Below are positions 1 to 9,279 of a stretch of DNA of 64,000 nucleotides, in pieces. The notes under the pieces were generated by a model. It had not been told where the DNA came from and made no database searches. It was given only the letters and a program-made list of their open reading frames with translations. The stretch is from Dickeya oryzae. Lineage in GTDB: Bacteria; Pseudomonadota; Gammaproteobacteria; Enterobacterales; Enterobacteriaceae. The stretch's first letter is position 1. Each line of letters starts with the position of its first letter. The DNA is taken from positions 35,326-99,325 of the forward strand of contig NZ_SULL01000021.1 in assembly GCF_009372235.1 (NCBI RefSeq), given 5' to 3'. Position numbers and translations under genes: made by a program.

Positions 1-89
1 AGAATCACCGTCGGGAATTGCTGTCTGACATGAGCGACATAATTCGCGCCCAGATTTTCAGCGTTGGTCGCGTTGGATGAATTAATCAC
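1..89 (-). CDS. hyfG: Hydrogenase-4 subunit G, N-terminal fragment (cut by window edge)
   Basis: Only the first 29 codons are in the window. Read on the minus strand from a GTG at 89, they give a sequence beginning [20 protein letters not shown], which resembles the N-terminus of E. coli HyfG. HyfG is the large catalytic [NiFe] subunit of hydrogenase-4, with an N-terminal NuoC-like part. The GTG start is supported by AGGAG about 8 nt upstream. It overlaps the last 8 bases of hyfF, which indicates translational coupling. The nickel-ligand cysteines lie outside the window. The short visible length limits certainty, but the operon position fits exactly. Confidence 0.8.
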   Translation of the reverse strand, partial: MINSSNATNAENLGANYVAHVRQQFPTVI

Positions 90-1728
90 GGTACATCTCC
101 TGACGGGAAGGGGTTAACGATGAAGCAGGTGCCGTATCCGGCGTGGTAGTACTCGGCGTAGTAGTGCGTGCGCTCAGTGCGGGCCAGCCCATGCTGGGTT
201 GTCCCTGTTCACCGGCTTGATTGCCGTTCAACGCATTACCGTTCAACACAATGGCCGTAGCACGCTCAAGTAAATGGGTGACCGGTTGTGGAATGCGGGT
301 ACCCATCACTAGCATTAATACCAGCAGGATCAGCATTGGCGCGGTGGTGAGCCAGCCCAGCTCACCTTTACTGACCGCTTCCGGCTTGCTACCCAGCACA
401 CTGGTGGCGATCATGCGTACCAGCCCGGCGAGCACGACGGTCAACAGCACCAGTAACACCAGCACCAACGGTAAATGGCCTGCATGGATACCGGCGGTTA
501 CCGTCATAAATTCGCTCAGGAATACGTTGAATGGTGGCATGCCGCCCAGCGCCAGTGCGCCACCGGCCAGCAGTGCGCCGGTAATCGGTGCAACACGCAG
601 GATGCCTTTCACCGCATCCATATCACGGGTGCCGTATTTCAGCAGTACGTTACCGGAACCACAGAACAGCAGGGTTTTCGCCAGGCTGTGATTTAAGGTA
701 TGCAGCAGTGCCGCCAGAATACCGAGCGGGCCACCGATGCCGAGGGCGACGGCGATCAATCCCATGTTTTCCACACTGGAATAGGCCAGCAGGCGTTTCA
801 TGTCGCGCTGCACCAGAATCAGGAACGCCGCGACAGCTACCGACAGCAGACCGAAGACCAGCAACAGCCGTTGCGGGAATTCCGGGCCGATGGCCGCACT
901 GATCAGGATGGTGTAGCGCACGATAACCAACAGTGCGCAGTTGAGCAGTACCGCAGAGAGCAGGGCACTGGTCGGGCTTGGTGCCTCACTGTGGGCATCC
1001 GGTAACCAGGCATGCATCGGGAACAGGCCGGTCTTGGTACCGAACCCGATCAGAATAAAGATAAATGCCAGGTGCATCAGCGTGCTGTCCAGCTCACCGG
1101 CATGCTTGAGCACTTCCGTCCAGAAAATGGCATTGCCCGGTTCTGCCATCACGTTGGCGGCGTTGGCATACACCAGCACCGTACCGTAAAGACCGAACGC
1201 GACGCCGACGGTACAAATAATGATGTATTTCCATGCGGCTTCCAGCGAGGAACGCTGACCGTACAGCCCCACCAGAAATGCTGAACTCAAGGTAGTGGCT
1301 TCAATCGCCGCCCACATCAGGATCAGGTTATTACTGGTGATCACCAGCAACATGGTGAACAGGAACAGATGGAAGAAGCCGTAGTAGTGGCACAGCGTGG
1401 TAACGCTGACTTCGCCGCTGTCGACTTCGTGGCGCATGTACCCCATTGAGTAGAGGCCGGTAAGAAAGCCGATGACGCCAAGAATCGCCAGGAATAGCGC
1501 ACTCAGGCTGTCGAGGTGCAGCCAGCGATGCGCTGCCAGCAATTCACCTTGCTGGTAGACAGTCCAGACTACCAGTAATGCCACCAGTAGCAGGGCACTG
1601 ATGCCCGCCAGATGAATCAGGCTCACCAGCGAGCGTGCCGCCGCGCCCGTAAAGCGGCAGGCGAACGCCAGCAGGGCGACGACAAACGGCACACCCAGCA
1701 GCAGGGAAAAAAGATCCAAAGTCGTCAT
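82..1728 (-). CDS. hyfF: Hydrogenase-4 membrane subunit F (NuoN/MrpD-type)
   Basis: This is a 548-residue polytopic membrane protein of the proton-translocating NADH:quinone oxidoreductase (Proton_antipo_M) family. E. coli HyfF is 526 residues. The typical core is visible: a [21 protein letters not shown] segment near residues 235-255 with the Lys and His residues of the antiporter-like channel, and a later HSLAKTLLF helix. The protein sits in the inner membrane as part of the formate hydrogenlyase-2-like complex and may couple electron transfer to ion pumping. It lies 4 bp after hyfE and overlaps hyfG. The C-terminal 40 residues are rich in Thr, Ser and Pro and look like a lineage-specific tail. 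Confidence 0.95.
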   Translation of the reverse strand: MTTLDLFSLLLGVPFVVALLAFACRFTGAAARSLVSLIHLAGISALLLVALLVVWTVYQQGELLAAHRWLHLDSLSALFLAILGVIGFLTGLYSMGYMRHEVDSGEVSVTTLCHYYGFFHLFLFTMLLVITSNNLILMWAAIEATTLSSAFLVGLYGQRSSLEAAWKYIIICTVGVAFGLYGTVLVYANAANVMAEPGNAIFWTEVLKHAGELDSTLMHLAFIFILIGFGTKTGLFPMHAWLPDAHSEAPSPTSALLSAVLLNCALLVIVRYTILISAAIGPEFPQRLLLVFGLLSVAVAAFLILVQRDMKRLLAYSSVENMGLIAVALGIGGPLGILAALLHTLNHSLAKTLLFCGSGNVLLKYGTRDMDAVKGILRVAPITGALLAGGALALGGMPPFNVFLSEFMTVTAGIHAGHLPLVLVLLVLLTVVLAGLVRMIATSVLGSKPEAVSKGELGWLTTAPMLILLVLMLVMGTRIPQPVTHLLERATAIVLNGNALNGNQAGEQGQPSMGWPALSARTTTPSTTTPDTAPASSLTPSRQEMYRD

Positions 1729-1732
1729 GGTT

Positions 1733-2383
1733 TCATCCTTTCAACGCAGTCAGTTGCTGAACATCCAGCGTGTGCAGCGTGCGGTGGATTTTGCGTGCCA
1801 TCAGCGCCATCACAATGACGGCGAAGATAGCGTCGGTCGCGATGCCGATTTCCACCAGTTCAGGTGCGCGGTACGCCAGTAGCGCCAGCGTCAGGTGAGC
1901 GCCGTTCTCCATTAAGCAGTAACCAAACACCTGTTTGAGGATGTTGCGCTGGCTGACGATGCACAGCAGACCAATCAGGAAGTGGCCGAGTGAGACCGCC
2001 AGCACCGGCTTGAGGTCATTGACCATCGGCAGTTTCACCGGTGAAACGGCAAAGTAGCTCAGTAGCACAATCAAGGTGGCGATCAGTATCAATGTGGCGG
2101 TGCCAATCACACCGCCATCGGCTTTCGGGTCGGCCAGTCGGCAGAAAGCAAAGCTCATAATGGCGGGGACCATCACCACCTTGGTGATAAAGGCGGTCAG
2201 CGACCACAGATACAGCTCATGCGAGCCGAGTAGTCCACCCAGCGAGATAAAGATAAGCACCAGCACCAGCGACTGTAATGCATACAGCGCGGCGGACACC
2301 GTGGGTTTTCTGGCAGCGATCACCAGCAACGAGGTGATGATCAGCAAACCTGCCAGATTATTGACGAGAAGTGATCCAGTCAT
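1733..2383 (-). CDS. hyfE: Hydrogenase-4 membrane subunit E
   Basis: This 216-residue hydrophobic protein matches HyfE of hydrogenase-4 in length, composition and operon position. It appears to have about seven membrane helices and a short polar C-terminus ([11 protein letters not shown]). HyfE has no close counterpart in the smaller Hyc complex, so its presence marks the larger hydrogenase-4 type. The ATG at 2383 follows an AAGGAA ribosome site and lies 9 bp after the hyfD stop. Its job is probably structural within the membrane arm, possibly NuoK-like. Confidence 0.93.
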   Translation of the reverse strand: MTGSLLVNNLAGLLIITSLLVIAARKPTVSAALYALQSLVLVLIFISLGGLLGSHELYLWSLTAFITKVVMVPAIMSFAFCRLADPKADGGVIGTATLILIATLIVLLSYFAVSPVKLPMVNDLKPVLAVSLGHFLIGLLCIVSQRNILKQVFGYCLMENGAHLTLALLAYRAPELVEIGIATDAIFAVIVMALMARKIHRTLHTLDVQQLTALKG

Positions 2384-2392
2384 GGGAGTTCC

Positions 2393-3832
2393 TTATTTCA
2401 GCCAGAGTGCGGCGATAACGCTGGAGCACAGCGACATCACTATCAGCACCAGCAGCACCAGGTTCATCGACATCGGCACTGGCGTTGCGGATGCCACTTC
2501 CTCAGAGGGCTCGCCCGGCACCGTGCGGCCAAACCAGTAGAGGAACCAGGCAAAGCTGGCGACCGATTCCACCAGTACGACTATCATCAACGGCAGTAAC
2601 CACCAGATGTCGTTGGAAAGCGCAAACCCGGCGGCAAACAGCGGAAACTTGCTGAAAAAGCCGTTGAACGGGGGAACGCCGGTGATCGCCAACGCCGCGA
2701 CACAAAAGCCGATACCCAGCAGCGGCAGGCGGGCCATCATGCCGCGTAACTGTGGCAGCATGCGGGTACCACAGCTGTAGCTGAGCGCACCAGCTACCAG
2801 GAAGAACAGGCTCTTGGCGTAAGCATGGTTGAAGATGTAGGCCATACCGGCGTCAAAGGCCATGCGCGAACCGAAGATGGACAGCGACAGCGCCAGGAAA
2901 ATGTAAGACAACTGGGTGATGGTGGAGTACGCCAGCAGTCGCTTCATGTCTTTTTGCGGCAGATACATCAGGAAGCCGTACACCAGCGTGATCGTCGCCA
3001 TGATGACGCCAACCACACCGATAACATGTGGCACTTCAACGGCGGACAAAATCGCACGGGCGAAGATATACACGCCGACTTTTACCATTGACGCGGCGTG
3101 CAGATACGCACTCACCGGTGTCGGCGCTTCCATCGCATCCGGCAGCCAGACATGCAGCGGCAACTGGGCTGACTTGCCCCAGGCCGCGAACAGAATGCCG
3201 CTGAAGACGATGATTTTGCTGCTGTCGTCCAGTTGCGCGATGGCACTGAGCGCGAAGGTACCGGTGGTGGCGAACAACCAGGCCGCCGCCAGATACAAGC
3301 CAACGGACGCGACATGGGTCACCAGCAGCGCTTTGAGCGCGGAACGCAGTGACTTCGGTTTCTGGTAGTAGCCGATCAACGCCCAGGAACAGCCGCCGGT
3401 AATTTCAAAGAACAGCAGTTGACCAAGGATGGTGGATGACAGCGTTAACCCGGCCATCGCACCGATGAACACCAGCAAAAACGCGTAGTAGCGGTTGCTG
3501 CCATCGTGCGGGTGCTCGCGGTTGCCCAGCGTCAGGTAGCCGCAGGAATAGAGGCTCACCAGGAAACCGAGGGATACCACCGCAAAGCCTATCAACAGGC
3601 TGATGCGGTCGAACACGAAACCGAATAAATCTGCCTGACCGTAACGATAAAGCGGCACGACCAAATCGGTTTTTCCGCCATCGAAATAGCGCCAGGCCAG
3701 CAGCGCCATGCCGAGCGTCGCCAGCAGGGCGAACAGCGTACATAACCCTTTGGCCAGGCGCTGCGGTGCAAACGCTATCAGCAGCGCACCGAGAAACGGC
3801 AGCAGTAGGGTGGCAAGAGCAATATTCTCCAT
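2393..3832 (-). CDS. hyfD: Hydrogenase-4 membrane subunit D (NuoL/N-type)
   Basis: This 479-residue protein has the same length as E. coli HyfD and is close to it along the whole sequence, for example the N-terminus MENIALATLLLPF and the C-terminal VIAALWLK. It belongs to the Proton_antipo_M family. Diagnostic segments are FFEITGGCSWALIGYYQ near residue 140, AWGKSAQLPLHVWLPDAMEA near residue 215, and [15 protein letters not shown] near residue 290. It is an inner-membrane antiporter-like subunit of the membrane arm. The gene is in the middle of a tightly packed operon, 16 bp after hyfC. Confidence 0.96.
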   Translation of the reverse strand: MENIALATLLLPFLGALLIAFAPQRLAKGLCTLFALLATLGMALLAWRYFDGGKTDLVVPLYRYGQADLFGFVFDRISLLIGFAVVSLGFLVSLYSCGYLTLGNREHPHDGSNRYYAFLLVFIGAMAGLTLSSTILGQLLFFEITGGCSWALIGYYQKPKSLRSALKALLVTHVASVGLYLAAAWLFATTGTFALSAIAQLDDSSKIIVFSGILFAAWGKSAQLPLHVWLPDAMEAPTPVSAYLHAASMVKVGVYIFARAILSAVEVPHVIGVVGVIMATITLVYGFLMYLPQKDMKRLLAYSTITQLSYIFLALSLSIFGSRMAFDAGMAYIFNHAYAKSLFFLVAGALSYSCGTRMLPQLRGMMARLPLLGIGFCVAALAITGVPPFNGFFSKFPLFAAGFALSNDIWWLLPLMIVVLVESVASFAWFLYWFGRTVPGEPSEEVASATPVPMSMNLVLLVLIVMSLCSSVIAALWLK

Positions 3833-3848
3833 GATGGATGTCGACTCC

Positions 3849-4796
3849 TTATAATCCAGTCAGGTAGAAAACGAACGCCAGCGCCGCGACACCGAATCCG
3901 AGCCAGGTGACCCGGCCGGTCAGCAGGAAGCGCCCGCGCGCCAGGCTGTTTTCGATAGCTGCGGCGATGACAAATACCACCACCAGCTTGATGAACAGCG
4001 CCAGCGCACCCCACAGCAGGCAGGCGACAGACAACGTCTCTGCTTTGCCGAACGGCACGAAAATCGACAGAAACAGCGTGGCGACCACCACTTGTTTGAG
4101 GCTGATGCCCCATTTCACCAGCGCCAGCCCGGCACCGGCGTATTCGGTCAGCGGCCCTTCCTGCAGTTCCTGTTCGGCTTCCGCGACATCGAACGGGATT
4201 TTGCCCATTTCAATGAAGGTGGCGAACGCGCAGGCCAGTAAGGCCAGCACGGTGGCAGTAGGGGAAACCCAGTGACCGCTCGCCAGCTTGACGCTGATGT
4301 TGCCAATATTGGTGGAACCGGCCACCAGTGCTACCACCAGCAGCGCGAGCATCAGGATAGGCTCTACCAGAATACCGAGCGTCAGCTCGCGGCTGGCACC
4401 GATACCGGCGAAGGTGCTGCCGGAATCGAGACCAGACAGTGAAAAGAAAAAGCGAAATACCGCAAACAGGTACAGCAGGGTGATGACATCTCCCGCCGCA
4501 CCGAGCGGCGACGCGTCAGTCATGGCAGGCAGCGTCATTGCCACCAGCAGCATGGTGCCAAGCAGGATGAATGGCATCAGGCGAAAGACGCCGCCGCTGT
4601 GCTGAGGTGCCACTTCCTGGCGTCGCAGCAGTTTGACGATGTCACGATAATCCTGCAGCAGTCCCGGTCCCTGTCGTGAGTGCATTTTGGCGCGCAGCAC
4701 GCGCGACAGACCGGACAGCAGCGGTGCTACCGCCATCAGCAGTACGGCTTGCAACAGCGCGCACAGCAGCGGAAATATGAGTGAACCGTGAGTCAT
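3849..4796 (-). CDS. hyfC: Hydrogenase-4 membrane subunit C (NuoH-type)
   Basis: This NuoH-like quinone-channel subunit has 315 residues. The reading frame stays open upstream, but the ATG at 4796 (MTHGSLIFPLL) is preferred. It follows AAGGAG with normal spacing and matches the family N-terminus. Landmarks are the RQGPGLLQDYRDIVKLLRR loop near residues 40-60 and the acidic DVAEAEQELQEGPLTEYAG segment near residues 210-230, typical of NuoH/HycD. It anchors the hydrogenase arm to the membrane. The ribosome site overlaps the hyfB stop codon. Confidence 0.95.
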   Translation of the reverse strand: MTHGSLIFPLLCALLQAVLLMAVAPLLSGLSRVLRAKMHSRQGPGLLQDYRDIVKLLRRQEVAPQHSGGVFRLMPFILLGTMLLVAMTLPAMTDASPLGAAGDVITLLYLFAVFRFFFSLSGLDSGSTFAGIGASRELTLGILVEPILMLALLVVALVAGSTNIGNISVKLASGHWVSPTATVLALLACAFATFIEMGKIPFDVAEAEQELQEGPLTEYAGAGLALVKWGISLKQVVVATLFLSIFVPFGKAETLSVACLLWGALALFIKLVVVFVIAAAIENSLARGRFLLTGRVTWLGFGVAALAFVFYLTGL

Positions 4797-4807
4797 GTTC
4801 CGTCTCC

Positions 4808-6847
4808 TTAAACCAGAGTGACCAGCAGCAGGGCCACCAGCGCCGCCACGACATACAGGCAGTACACCCGGAAATCGCCGTGCTGAATCCATTGCACCGC
4901 CCGACTGATGCGTTGCACGATGCTGACGACCGGCATGACCACATGGTCGTCCCAGACGGGTTCGGCACGCGCTGCCGCTTGCGTGGTTTTCTCCAACGCC
5001 TGTTGCATGGCTGGGGCTGGGTTGAGGGTTTTACGTACGCGATAGAGTGGGGCGAACATCACTCGCAACGGCTGGGTAAAGCTACCGGCAGACGCTGACA
5101 TGGCTTGTTCGTAGCCGTAGCCGCAAGCCCAGGGTGTGCCTTTCTGACGAAAGTCGAGGCGCGAGCCACGCAGCAGGCTGTAAATCATCAGCGGCAGTAA
5201 CGGCAGTGCCAGCAGCAGGATGAAGATCAGCGGGGTGTTGAGGCTGGTTTGCTGGCTGTCGCCGGGGAATACGCCCAGTCCTTGTGCCATGGCGACCGCC
5301 GGGGTGTGTGCCAGGTCGGCGGCGATACGGGTAATGACCGGTGCCACCACACTGGCACCGATGCCAAGCAGGATGCACAGCAGTGCCAGCAGCAGCATGG
5401 CGAGTGTCATCGGCCAGGGGACTTCACGGGCGTGCGAAGCTTTTTCACTACGCGGTGCGCCACAGAAGCTGATGCCATACACTTTGACGAAGCACATCGC
5501 CGCCAGCGCACCGGTGATGGCCAGCATCACGATGGCAATCGGGGCAACCAGCCGCAGACCCATGCCGCCGTTATGGCTGAGAGTGAACAGTGACTGGTAG
5601 GTAAACCACTCGCTGACGAAGCCGTTGAGTGGCGGCAGGGCGGAGATCGCCATACAACCGACCAAAAACGCCAGCGCGGTTTTTGGCATCAACCGTGCCA
5701 GTCCGCCCATTTTTTCCATGTCTTTGGTGTGGACGCGGTAGATAACCGCACCGGCACCGAGGAACAGCAATCCCTTGAACACCGCATGATTGAGCAGGTG
5801 ATACAGCCCGCCCAACAGGCCAAGCAACGCCAGCAGCGGATGATGGGTGGCGATACCGATCATGCCGACGCCGACACCCATCAGAATGATGCCGATGTTT
5901 TCTACCGTGTGGTACGCCAGCAGACGCTTGATGTCATGTTCGGCCAGCGCGTACAGCACACCCAACACCGACGAGACCGCGCCGAATGCCAGCACGACGA
6001 CGCCCCACCAGGTTTCTGTCGCCCCGAGTAAATCAATACCGACTTTGATGATACCGAACACCCCTATCTTCACCATCACACCCGACATGAGCGCGGAGGC
6101 GTGCGATGGGGCGGCCGGGTGCGCACGGGGCAGCCAGCCGTGTAACGGCAGCATCCCGGCTTTGGCACCAAAACCGAAAAACGCCAGCAGGAATACCGCA
6201 GAAGCCTGAGGCGCCGACAATGACGCGTGGCGGAAATCCGCGAAGTCGAGGCTGGCGCTGTGACGGTAGAGCAGGAAGAATGCCGCCATAATCAGCACGG
6301 AACCGGCGTGGGCAATCAGGAAGTAGAGCAACCCGGCGCTGACGGCCTCGTCATCCTGATCGGCAATCACCAGGAAGTAGGAACTGAGCGACATCACCTC
6401 GAACAGCACAATGAAGTAGAATGCGTTATCCACGATCACCAGCGCGACCATCGAGGCGACAAACAGGTTCATGAAGAACCCCATCGCCCAGGCACCGCGC
6501 CCGCGATACTCTTCCAGATAGGCCAGTGAATACAACGCAGATACCGCGACCAGTAGCGAAATCACTAACGTCATAAATGCCGCGAGTGTGTCAAAGCGCA
6601 GCGTCAGGTGAGCGAAGGCGTCAAACGGCCCGGCGAATACGGCAGTCAGCACATTGCCGCCAAGCAGTACCGGGGCGGCGGCCAGCACACCGGCACACCC
6701 CCCTGCCAGCGCACACAGCCCGCTTAAGCGGATAGCCAGCGACTCCTGACGGCAGCACAGCAGTGAAAGCACTGCTCCTGCCAGATACAGCGCCAACGAC
6801 AGGCCCAACCATTGCAGTGGCGTGAATAATTGCAATGCGGTCATCAT
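4808..6847 (-). CDS. hyfB: Hydrogenase-4 membrane subunit B (NuoL/MrpA-type)
   Basis: This 679-residue membrane protein is related to HyfB/HycC (E. coli HyfB is 672 residues). The antiporter core is seen in GFGAKAGMLPLHGWLPRAHPAA near residue 225 and LAEHDIKRLLAYHTVENIGI near residue 305. The C-terminal third carries a long polar segment (LRGSRLDFRQKGTPWACGYGYE) and a final helix, as in the family. The start overlaps the hyfA stop by 4 bp. It contributes to the membrane arm and possible ion translocation. Confidence 0.95.
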   Translation of the reverse strand: MMTALQLFTPLQWLGLSLALYLAGAVLSLLCCRQESLAIRLSGLCALAGGCAGVLAAAPVLLGGNVLTAVFAGPFDAFAHLTLRFDTLAAFMTLVISLLVAVSALYSLAYLEEYRGRGAWAMGFFMNLFVASMVALVIVDNAFYFIVLFEVMSLSSYFLVIADQDDEAVSAGLLYFLIAHAGSVLIMAAFFLLYRHSASLDFADFRHASLSAPQASAVFLLAFFGFGAKAGMLPLHGWLPRAHPAAPSHASALMSGVMVKIGVFGIIKVGIDLLGATETWWGVVVLAFGAVSSVLGVLYALAEHDIKRLLAYHTVENIGIILMGVGVGMIGIATHHPLLALLGLLGGLYHLLNHAVFKGLLFLGAGAVIYRVHTKDMEKMGGLARLMPKTALAFLVGCMAISALPPLNGFVSEWFTYQSLFTLSHNGGMGLRLVAPIAIVMLAITGALAAMCFVKVYGISFCGAPRSEKASHAREVPWPMTLAMLLLALLCILLGIGASVVAPVITRIAADLAHTPAVAMAQGLGVFPGDSQQTSLNTPLIFILLLALPLLPLMIYSLLRGSRLDFRQKGTPWACGYGYEQAMSASAGSFTQPLRVMFAPLYRVRKTLNPAPAMQQALEKTTQAAARAEPVWDDHVVMPVVSIVQRISRAVQWIQHGDFRVYCLYVVAALVALLLVTLV

Positions 6848-7470
6848 AGGTTTTGCTCCCTGTCAGCCCCGGTGGGAGGGAAAGGGACGTTGCCCTGCGG
6901 CCATTGTGCGGCCTGACGGCGTTTAGCGGCGATAGCATCGTCCAGCGTGGTGTCATCTACCAGATACAACGCGTGGGTCGGGCAGACGCGTACGCATTCC
7001 GGCCCTTGCTCACGAAAATCACACAGGTCGCATTTCACCGCGATGCTGCGAACCCCGGCGTTCCACGACAGCATCGGATGCACTGACGGCAAGCTGACGG
7101 GGACATCGGACAGCAATGTCAGCGGGATGTGTTGGTCAAACGCCGTCGGTGTCGCCAGCGGCGTACTGCCAGATGGCGTGATAGCGCCAAACGGGCAGGC
7201 GATGGCGCAGAGTTTGCAGCCGATACAGGTGTTTTCGTCCAGCAACACGGCGTTGTCCTGATGTGTGATGGCATTGACCGGACAAACTTTCGCGCAGGGC
7301 GCGTCTTCACAATGGCGACACAGCACTGGGGCGGTGCCTCCGGCGTCACGCTCAACGGTCAGTCTCGGATGAGACTGCAACCCAGCCTGTCGGTGTACTT
7401 GTGTACAGGCCGCCATGCAGGTGTTGCATCCGATACAACGTGTTGGCTCCGCAATGACGAAGCGGTTCAT
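6844..7470 (-). CDS. hyfA: Hydrogenase-4 4Fe-4S electron-transfer subunit A
   Basis: This HyfA/HycB-type polyferredoxin of 208 residues takes electrons from formate dehydrogenase H to the hydrogenase arm. Four cysteine clusters are visible: CIGCNTCMAAC starting at Cys12, CRHCEDAPCAKVCP, CIGCKLCAIACP, and the C-terminal CDLCDFREQGPECVRVCP. The start at 7470 (MNRFVIAEP) is chosen because GGAGGG lies 7 nt upstream; the alternative ATG at 7476 is only 1 nt from it. It is the first gene of the hyf operon and sits directly downstream of a sigma-54 promoter. Confidence 0.95.
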   Translation of the reverse strand: MNRFVIAEPTRCIGCNTCMAACTQVHRQAGLQSHPRLTVERDAGGTAPVLCRHCEDAPCAKVCPVNAITHQDNAVLLDENTCIGCKLCAIACPFGAITPSGSTPLATPTAFDQHIPLTLLSDVPVSLPSVHPMLSWNAGVRSIAVKCDLCDFREQGPECVRVCPTHALYLVDDTTLDDAIAAKRRQAAQWPQGNVPFPPTGADREQNL

Positions 7471-7512
7471 AGCCATACCCTCCGGGGTGATAGAAATGTT
7501 TACTGCGCCGCA

Positions 7513-7528
7513 AGCATATTCCATGCCA
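7513..7528 (-). promoter_or_regulatory. Sigma-54 promoter of the hyf operon
   Basis: On the minus strand the bases TGGCATGGAATATGCT match the sigma-54 consensus TGGCACGNNNNTTGCW at all but two positions. The invariant GG and GC are spaced as needed for -24/-12. It lies about 43 bp before the chosen hyfA start. Formate hydrogenlyase operons are sigma-54/FhlA dependent in E. coli, so the match fits the gene. Confidence 0.8.
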
Positions 7529-7654
7529 TAAGAAAAATATGGGTGTAATAGCTTTAATAATCATTCTGTTATGATTTGTGTGTAATGAAATTCATCCCTG
7601 ATGACCGTTGCTGTTCGACATTAGTGACGATGTTTTTCGACGAACCACCAGGCG

Positions 7655-7675
7655 ACTGTCGTCACCCTCGACAGT
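7655..7675. promoter_or_regulatory. Inverted repeat, likely FhlA/HyfR-type upstream activator site
   Basis: ACTGTCG, 7 nt, CGACAGT is a perfect 7-bp inverted repeat lying between two divergent sigma-54 promoters. FhlA sites in E. coli contain TGTCG...TGACA-like arms, and the arms here resemble them. Several more TTCGAC and GTCGAC half-sites are scattered from 7613 to 7700. The assignment to FhlA or a relative is inference. Confidence 0.6.
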
Positions 7676-7760
7676 GCGTTAGCGCCGTCGACAGGAAGGT
7701 CATTGCCGACAGATTTGACGAGTAGCCCGGTGTGTAGCGGCCTGACGGCCAGGTGAGAGA

Positions 7761-7773
7761 CCACTGACAGTGG
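7761..7773. promoter_or_regulatory. Short palindrome near the hypC promoter
   Basis: CCACTGACAGTGG is a perfect palindrome with a one-base centre, about 45 bp upstream of the hypC -24 element. It shares the CTGACAG core with the FhlA-like repeat at 7655-7675 and may be a second activator site. The role is unproven. Confidence 0.4.
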
Positions 7774-7817
7774 TTCGATTTCGCGACAGCGCCCAGGCTG
7801 CGTAGGATCATGTCAGC

Positions 7818-7833
7818 TGGCATCAAATTTGCT
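7818..7833 (+). promoter_or_regulatory. Sigma-54 promoter of hypC
   Basis: TGGCATCAAATTTGCT fits the -24/-12 consensus with correct GG to GC spacing. It ends 44 bp before the hypC start. It points away from the hyf promoter, so both transcription units can share the activator sites between them. Confidence 0.8.
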
Positions 7834-7877
7834 TAAGCTGTCAGGGAGAAAGGTGACTAACGAACAGGATGGGTGTT

Positions 7878-8156
7878 ATGTGTCTGGGAATTCCGGGGCA
7901 GGTGGTCGAGTGGGCATCATCGGATCATCAACTGGCATGGGTTGATGTTTGTGGCGTACGCCGTGAAGTGAATGTGACGCTGGTGCAGGACGAGGGACAA
8001 ACACCTTCCACATTGATAGGCCAGTGGGTGCTGGTACACGTCGGGTTTGCCATGAGTCGGCTGGATGAACAAGAAGCGCGCGACACGCTGGATGCGCTGC
8101 GGCAGATGGAAGAAGTCGAGTCAGATGTGAGCGATTTTTTGACCCGGTCGATTTGA
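7878..8156 (+). CDS. hypC: Hydrogenase maturation chaperone HypC/HybG family
   Basis: This 92-residue protein is of the HypC/HupF family, which carries the Fe(CN)2CO precursor with HypD and guards the large-subunit precursor. The start at 7878 gives the family signature MCLGIPGQV with the essential Cys2. An in-frame ATG at 7869 would bury that cysteine, because Cys must follow the cleaved Met. AGGATGGG serves as ribosome site. The rest ([32 protein letters not shown]) is typical. It stands alone here, with no hypA, B, D or E beside it, and is divergent from hyf. Confidence 0.93.
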   Translation: MCLGIPGQVVEWASSDHQLAWVDVCGVRREVNVTLVQDEGQTPSTLIGQWVLVHVGFAMSRLDEQEARDTLDALRQMEEVESDVSDFLTRSI

Positions 8157-8160
8157 AAGG

Positions 8161-8190
8161 TCAGAGCCATAGCTGACATTATGGCTCTGA
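8161..8190. terminator. Hairpin between convergent hypC and FkbM gene
   Basis: TCAGAGCCATA, 8 nt, TATGGCTCTGA forms a perfect 11-bp stem 4 bp after the hypC stop and 8 bp beyond the stop of the convergent methyltransferase gene. There is only a weak T-rich tail on the plus strand (tatcttgctt), but the position suits a shared bidirectional terminator. Confidence 0.65.
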
Positions 8191-8198
8191 TATCTTGC

Positions 8199-8993
8199 TT
8201 ATCTGATTCGACATACGGATTGTAATATTCCGTTGCTATCCCGGTTAAAATCCACTTTCGCTTCGTTTTGGGGGTGATGAGCAATATAGTCGTCGTTATA
8301 AACGTGTTCTATGGTGTAGCCCATATGCATTATAAATGATAACAGTTCTTGTTTTTTCTCTGCGAACCAGTCGGCATTCCAGGCTTCGAATGAGAACGGT
8401 GGAAAGCCATTATGTTCCAGAAAACCGACTGCACCTTTTAGGACTTCAATTTCCAGGCCTTCCACATCTATTTTCACAAAGCGGGTTGTCTCTTCAAACA
8501 GAAGGTCGTCGAGCTTGATGACCTGCACAAAGTGCGTTTCTTTCGACATACAATCGCTTATTCCCGTCAATGTTCGGTATTCATCAACCAGTGAGAATGC
8601 ACCGGCATTCGTCATCTTCTGGTAATCAGGAACGGGGATTTCAATGACACCGTCTTCACAGCCTACCGCTTTATTAAGTGCGGAGACGTTAGTCAGCCGG
8701 TTTAAGAAGATGTTGCCGCATAGCTGGTAATAGACAAATTTTTGTGGCTCAAATGAATAAACAACACCCTTCTGCTTTTCTATTGTGCTGGCAACAGGCA
8801 CGGTATAGGCACCCAGATTAGCGCCAATGTCAAAAACGATTGGAGAGTCAAACCCTGAGGTAAATTCATTAGTGACGAGATATAACCATTTTTCCCATTC
8901 ATCCTTGCTGGCAAGATTCTGTGCTATCAGGTCTTGCCCCAATGTTAAAAAACTTCCTTGCGATGAATTAATTAAATGAACCCTCGGTAACAT
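8199..8993 (-). CDS. FkbM-family SAM-dependent methyltransferase
   Basis: This 264-residue protein has the FkbM (Methyltransf_21) fold. The SAM-binding motif I region is VFDIGANLGAYTVP near residues 55-68, and the family signature FVKIDVEGLEIEVLKGA is near residue 165. FkbM enzymes O-methylate sugars, polyketides or cell-surface glycans; the substrate cannot be told. The C-terminus ends with a small extra segment (HHPQNEAKVDFNRDSNGIL). The gene is AT-richer than its neighbours and is isolated between hypC and cbl, so it may have been acquired. Confidence 0.85.
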   Translation of the reverse strand: MLPRVHLINSSQGSFLTLGQDLIAQNLASKDEWEKWLYLVTNEFTSGFDSPIVFDIGANLGAYTVPVASTIEKQKGVVYSFEPQKFVYYQLCGNIFLNRLTNVSALNKAVGCEDGVIEIPVPDYQKMTNAGAFSLVDEYRTLTGISDCMSKETHFVQVIKLDDLLFEETTRFVKIDVEGLEIEVLKGAVGFLEHNGFPPFSFEAWNADWFAEKKQELLSFIMHMGYTIEHVYNDDYIAHHPQNEAKVDFNRDSNGILQSVCRIR

Positions 8994-9279
8994 AAAACCG
9001 CCTTGATTATAGAAAAGTAAGGTAAGAGGTTGCTCGTCGTCATAACCGGCAAGTAAACCATAGTATCGTTCATTGTGAAATACAGCTTAATTTCTCAGAC
9101 AATAATCTCGTCATCTATAGAAAATGATTTTTGCATCAATAAGTAGCATGAGCAAGGCAAGGAATTAATATGGCTCATATATCTCAAAAAATTATAAATA
9201 GTAATTTTTTCTTATTTGTATGGAATAAAAATACTTCGTATGAATAGTGCTAACAACAGACGTGACAAGGGACAAGGGC

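Noticed and set aside
221..1284. Several plus-strand open frames inside hyfF
   Set aside because: They are antisense shadows of a well-conserved membrane gene in GC-rich DNA.
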